Source of the DNA: Nostoc sp. CHAB 5715
GTDB taxonomy: Bacteria > Cyanobacteriota > Cyanobacteriia > Cyanobacteriales > Nostocaceae
DNA: 6,367 bases
Assembly: GCF_020829685.1 (NCBI RefSeq)
Contig: NZ_JAIVFR010000395.1
Location: forward strand, 1 to 6,367
Reading direction: 5' to 3'
Shown here: one piece after another, positions 5,706 to 6,367 of the stretch
How the letters are laid out: each line of letters starts with the position of its first letter
Numbering within the stretch: the stretch's first letter is position 1
Position numbers and translations under genes: made by a program
Notes under the pieces: generated by a model
The model's input: only the letters and a program-made list of their open reading frames with translations
What the model was told of the DNA's origin: nothing
The model's database searches: none

Positions 5706-5854
5706 GGCATATTTTTCAAAGCTAGAAAATTGCCTCGCCAAGACCATTTTATTTTCACCACTCTGCTGTTTTCTAGAAGGAGTGTAGTGTTTTTTAGTTA
5801 TTGCTGTGGTGTTACTGTAGCAACCATCATTGCTCAAAAACTTCTTTTGGTACT

Positions 5855-5883
5855 TTGACATCCAGAATTCTCAATTGCATTAG
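5855..5883 (+). promoter_or_regulatory. Candidate rightward promoter
   Basis: A consensus -35 TTGACA (5855-5860) is followed after 17 nt by CATTAG (5878-5883), a weak -10 with three of six consensus bases. It would start a transcript near 5890 that ends at the terminator at 6007-6011. Confidence 0.3.
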
Positions 5884-5920
5884 CAAACTTTGTACCCGTT
5901 TCTAAGTAAACATTGAACCT

Positions 5921-5938
5921 AATTAATAATTATTAATT
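5921..5938. repeat. 18-bp perfect AT palindrome
   Basis: AATTAATAATTATTAATT equals its own reverse complement. It consists only of A and T, so chance is a real possibility in an AT-rich spacer. It lies between the possible sRNA promoter and the triple hairpin. Confidence 0.6.
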
Positions 5939-5977
5939 CATAATTCAAAAGGGTTTGATTCTTCTGCTCTATATGCA

Positions 5978-5997
5978 GTCCTGTTTCAGGTGGGGTT
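5978..5997 (-). repeat. Right copy of inverted hairpin-bearing element
   Basis: GTCCTGTTT (5978-5986) followed by CAGGTGGGGTT (5987-5997) is the reverse complement of the two blocks at 393-401 and 376-386, without the six bases that separate them in the left copy. Here the element forms the middle hairpin and the start of the terminator of the candidate sRNA. Confidence 0.5.
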
Positions 5998-6011
5998 TAA
6001 ATCCCCTTTTT
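5992..6011 (+). terminator. Intrinsic terminator, rightward
   Basis: GGGG (5992-5995) pairs with CCCC (6003-6006); two inner T-A pairs are possible across one T-T mismatch. TTTTT (6007-6011) follows at once. The T-run is on the plus strand only, so it does not serve the leftward DUF305 gene. Confidence 0.65.
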
Positions 6012-6043
6012 GTTACATAAATTATGAATTTTTAAACTTGAGA

Positions 6044-6367
6044 CTACTTGTTATACCAAGTTTTGCGCCACTGTTTCATTTGGTTAATCTCTGCATCTTG
6101 GGCTTTGATAATTTCTTGAGCCAAGTTTTTGATTTCAGGACGCTGAGACTTTTGCAAGGCATCTTTCGCCATAACTACAGCTGATTCATGGTGAGGAATC
6201 ATCGCGTTAATAAAACGCAGGTCAAATTCTGTATCAGCTGCACCCAAGTCCATGTTCATCATCATGGCTTGCATTTGCTCAGAAGACATCTGCATATCAT
6301 GACCCATTTTGGCATCATAAGCCATTGGTTTATCTCCCACTTTGGGATACCAGGCTGTACGCCACTG
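6044..6367 (-). CDS. DUF305 protein, CopM-like, C-terminal part (partial at window edge)
   Basis: The frame is open from the right edge to TAG at 6044-6046. An internal GTG at 6340 is not needed as a start: upstream codons in frame read QWRTAWYPK, matching the QWRKTWYNK at the C terminus. This suggests the window starts at the end of one DUF305 repeat and shows a second complete one. The visible repeat has a methionine-rich segment (MGHDMQMSSEQMQAMMMNMD), then FINAMIPHHESAVVMAKDA, with the conserved His pair, and helices ending QMKQWRKTWY. DUF305 proteins are exported four-helix proteins; CopM of Synechocystis belongs here and binds copper. The signal peptide would be outside the window. Met/His richness fits copper or silver binding in the periplasm. 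Its place beside nrsD suggests a metal-tolerance cluster. The exact metal is not shown. Confidence 0.8.
   Translation of the reverse strand, partial: QWRTAWYPKVGDKPMAYDAKMGHDMQMSSEQMQAMMMNMDLGAADTEFDLRFINAMIPHHESAVVMAKDALQKSQRPEIKNLAQEIIKAQDAEINQMKQWRKTWYNK

Larger units (their letters stand above)
5890..6011 (+). ncRNA. Candidate small RNA of about 120 nt with three 3' hairpins
   Basis: No ORF, but a possible promoter upstream and three consecutive stem-loops: CTGC/GCAG (5964-5967/5975-5978), CCTG/CAGG (5980-5983/5987-5990) and GGGG/CCCC (5992-5995/6003-6006). They are separated by one base each, and the last is followed by five T. This is the usual 3' architecture of a bacterial sRNA. It points toward the 3' end of the opposite-strand DUF305 gene and ends 33 nt short of its stop. 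The 5' end is uncertain. I cannot match it to a named cyanobacterial RNA family. Confidence 0.35.
5643..6043. other. 401-bp non-coding region between nrsD and the DUF305 gene
   Basis: No credible ORF. Next to nrsD lies its probable promoter and a G-tract operator (5689-5705). Further on are an 8-bp inverted repeat CTAGAAAA/TTTTCTAG (5722-5729/5769-5776), a perfect -35 hexamer TTGACA (5855-5860), a small TTGC-ATTA-GCAA hairpin (5875-5886), an 18-bp AT palindrome (5921-5938), and a triple hairpin ending in an intrinsic terminator (5964-6011). The last features point rightward, toward the 3' end of the DUF305 gene, so they are not needed by either flanking gene. Confidence 0.6.

Noticed and set aside
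6044..6340. Complete 98-residue DUF305 protein starting at GTG 6340
   Set aside because: In-frame codons upstream (QWRTAWYPK) match the end of a DUF305 repeat, so the gene continues beyond the window.

Overview
The window looks like part of a cyanobacterial plasmid or plasmid-derived accessory region, probably from a filamentous Nostoc-like organism. I see five copies of the cyanobacterial palindrome GCGATCGC (HIP1) at 12-19, 3037-3044, 5098-5105, 5218-5225 and 5422-5429. The gene content also fits: a plasmid-type ParB-like protein, an archaeo-eukaryotic-primase (AEP)-like replication protein, an insertion-sequence transposase fragment and a metal-handling pair. Host and replicon type are inferred, not shown.

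Layout from left to right. (1) 1-244, minus: N-terminal helix-turn-helix part of an IS630-type transposase, cut by the window edge. (2) 245-764: non-coding, with two strong tandem hairpins (337-399). (3) 765-1940, plus: ParB/Srx-fold protein whose linker region contains a perfect 30-bp palindrome (1181-1210). (4) 1941-2363: non-coding, with a folded GC-rich repeat, iteron-like TAAGCCTA repeats and three perfect hairpins crowded upstream of the replication gene; the last hairpin overlaps that gene's ribosome binding site. This is the best candidate for a replication origin or copy-control region. (5) 2364-3557, plus: AEP-like replication protein with visible DxD and SGGYH motifs. Its reading frame breaks near 3498-3505, and its C-terminal part continues in another frame to 4057. 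(6) 4136-4306, plus: a possible 56-residue ORF overlapping the end of the next gene tail to tail. (7) 4251-5642, minus: NreB/NrsD-type nickel efflux permease of the major facilitator superfamily with a 64-residue histidine-rich tail. (8) 5643-6043: non-coding, with a G-tract palindrome upstream of nrsD that looks like a CsoR/RcnR-type metal-sensor operator, an 18-bp AT palindrome, and a possible small RNA ending in three hairpins and a T-tract. (9) 6044-6367, minus: C-terminal part of a DUF305 protein (CopM-like, methionine- and histidine-rich), cut by the right edge.

The left and central genes form a replication and maintenance module and the right part a metal-tolerance module. A short sequence (AACCCCACCTG...AAACAGGAC) occurs at 376-401 and inverted at 5978-5997, so it brackets both gene blocks. 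The most notable points are the palindrome inside the ParB-like gene, the hairpin-rich region with a sequestered ribosome binding site, the frameshifted primase gene, the metal operator, and the inverted hairpin element at the two ends.
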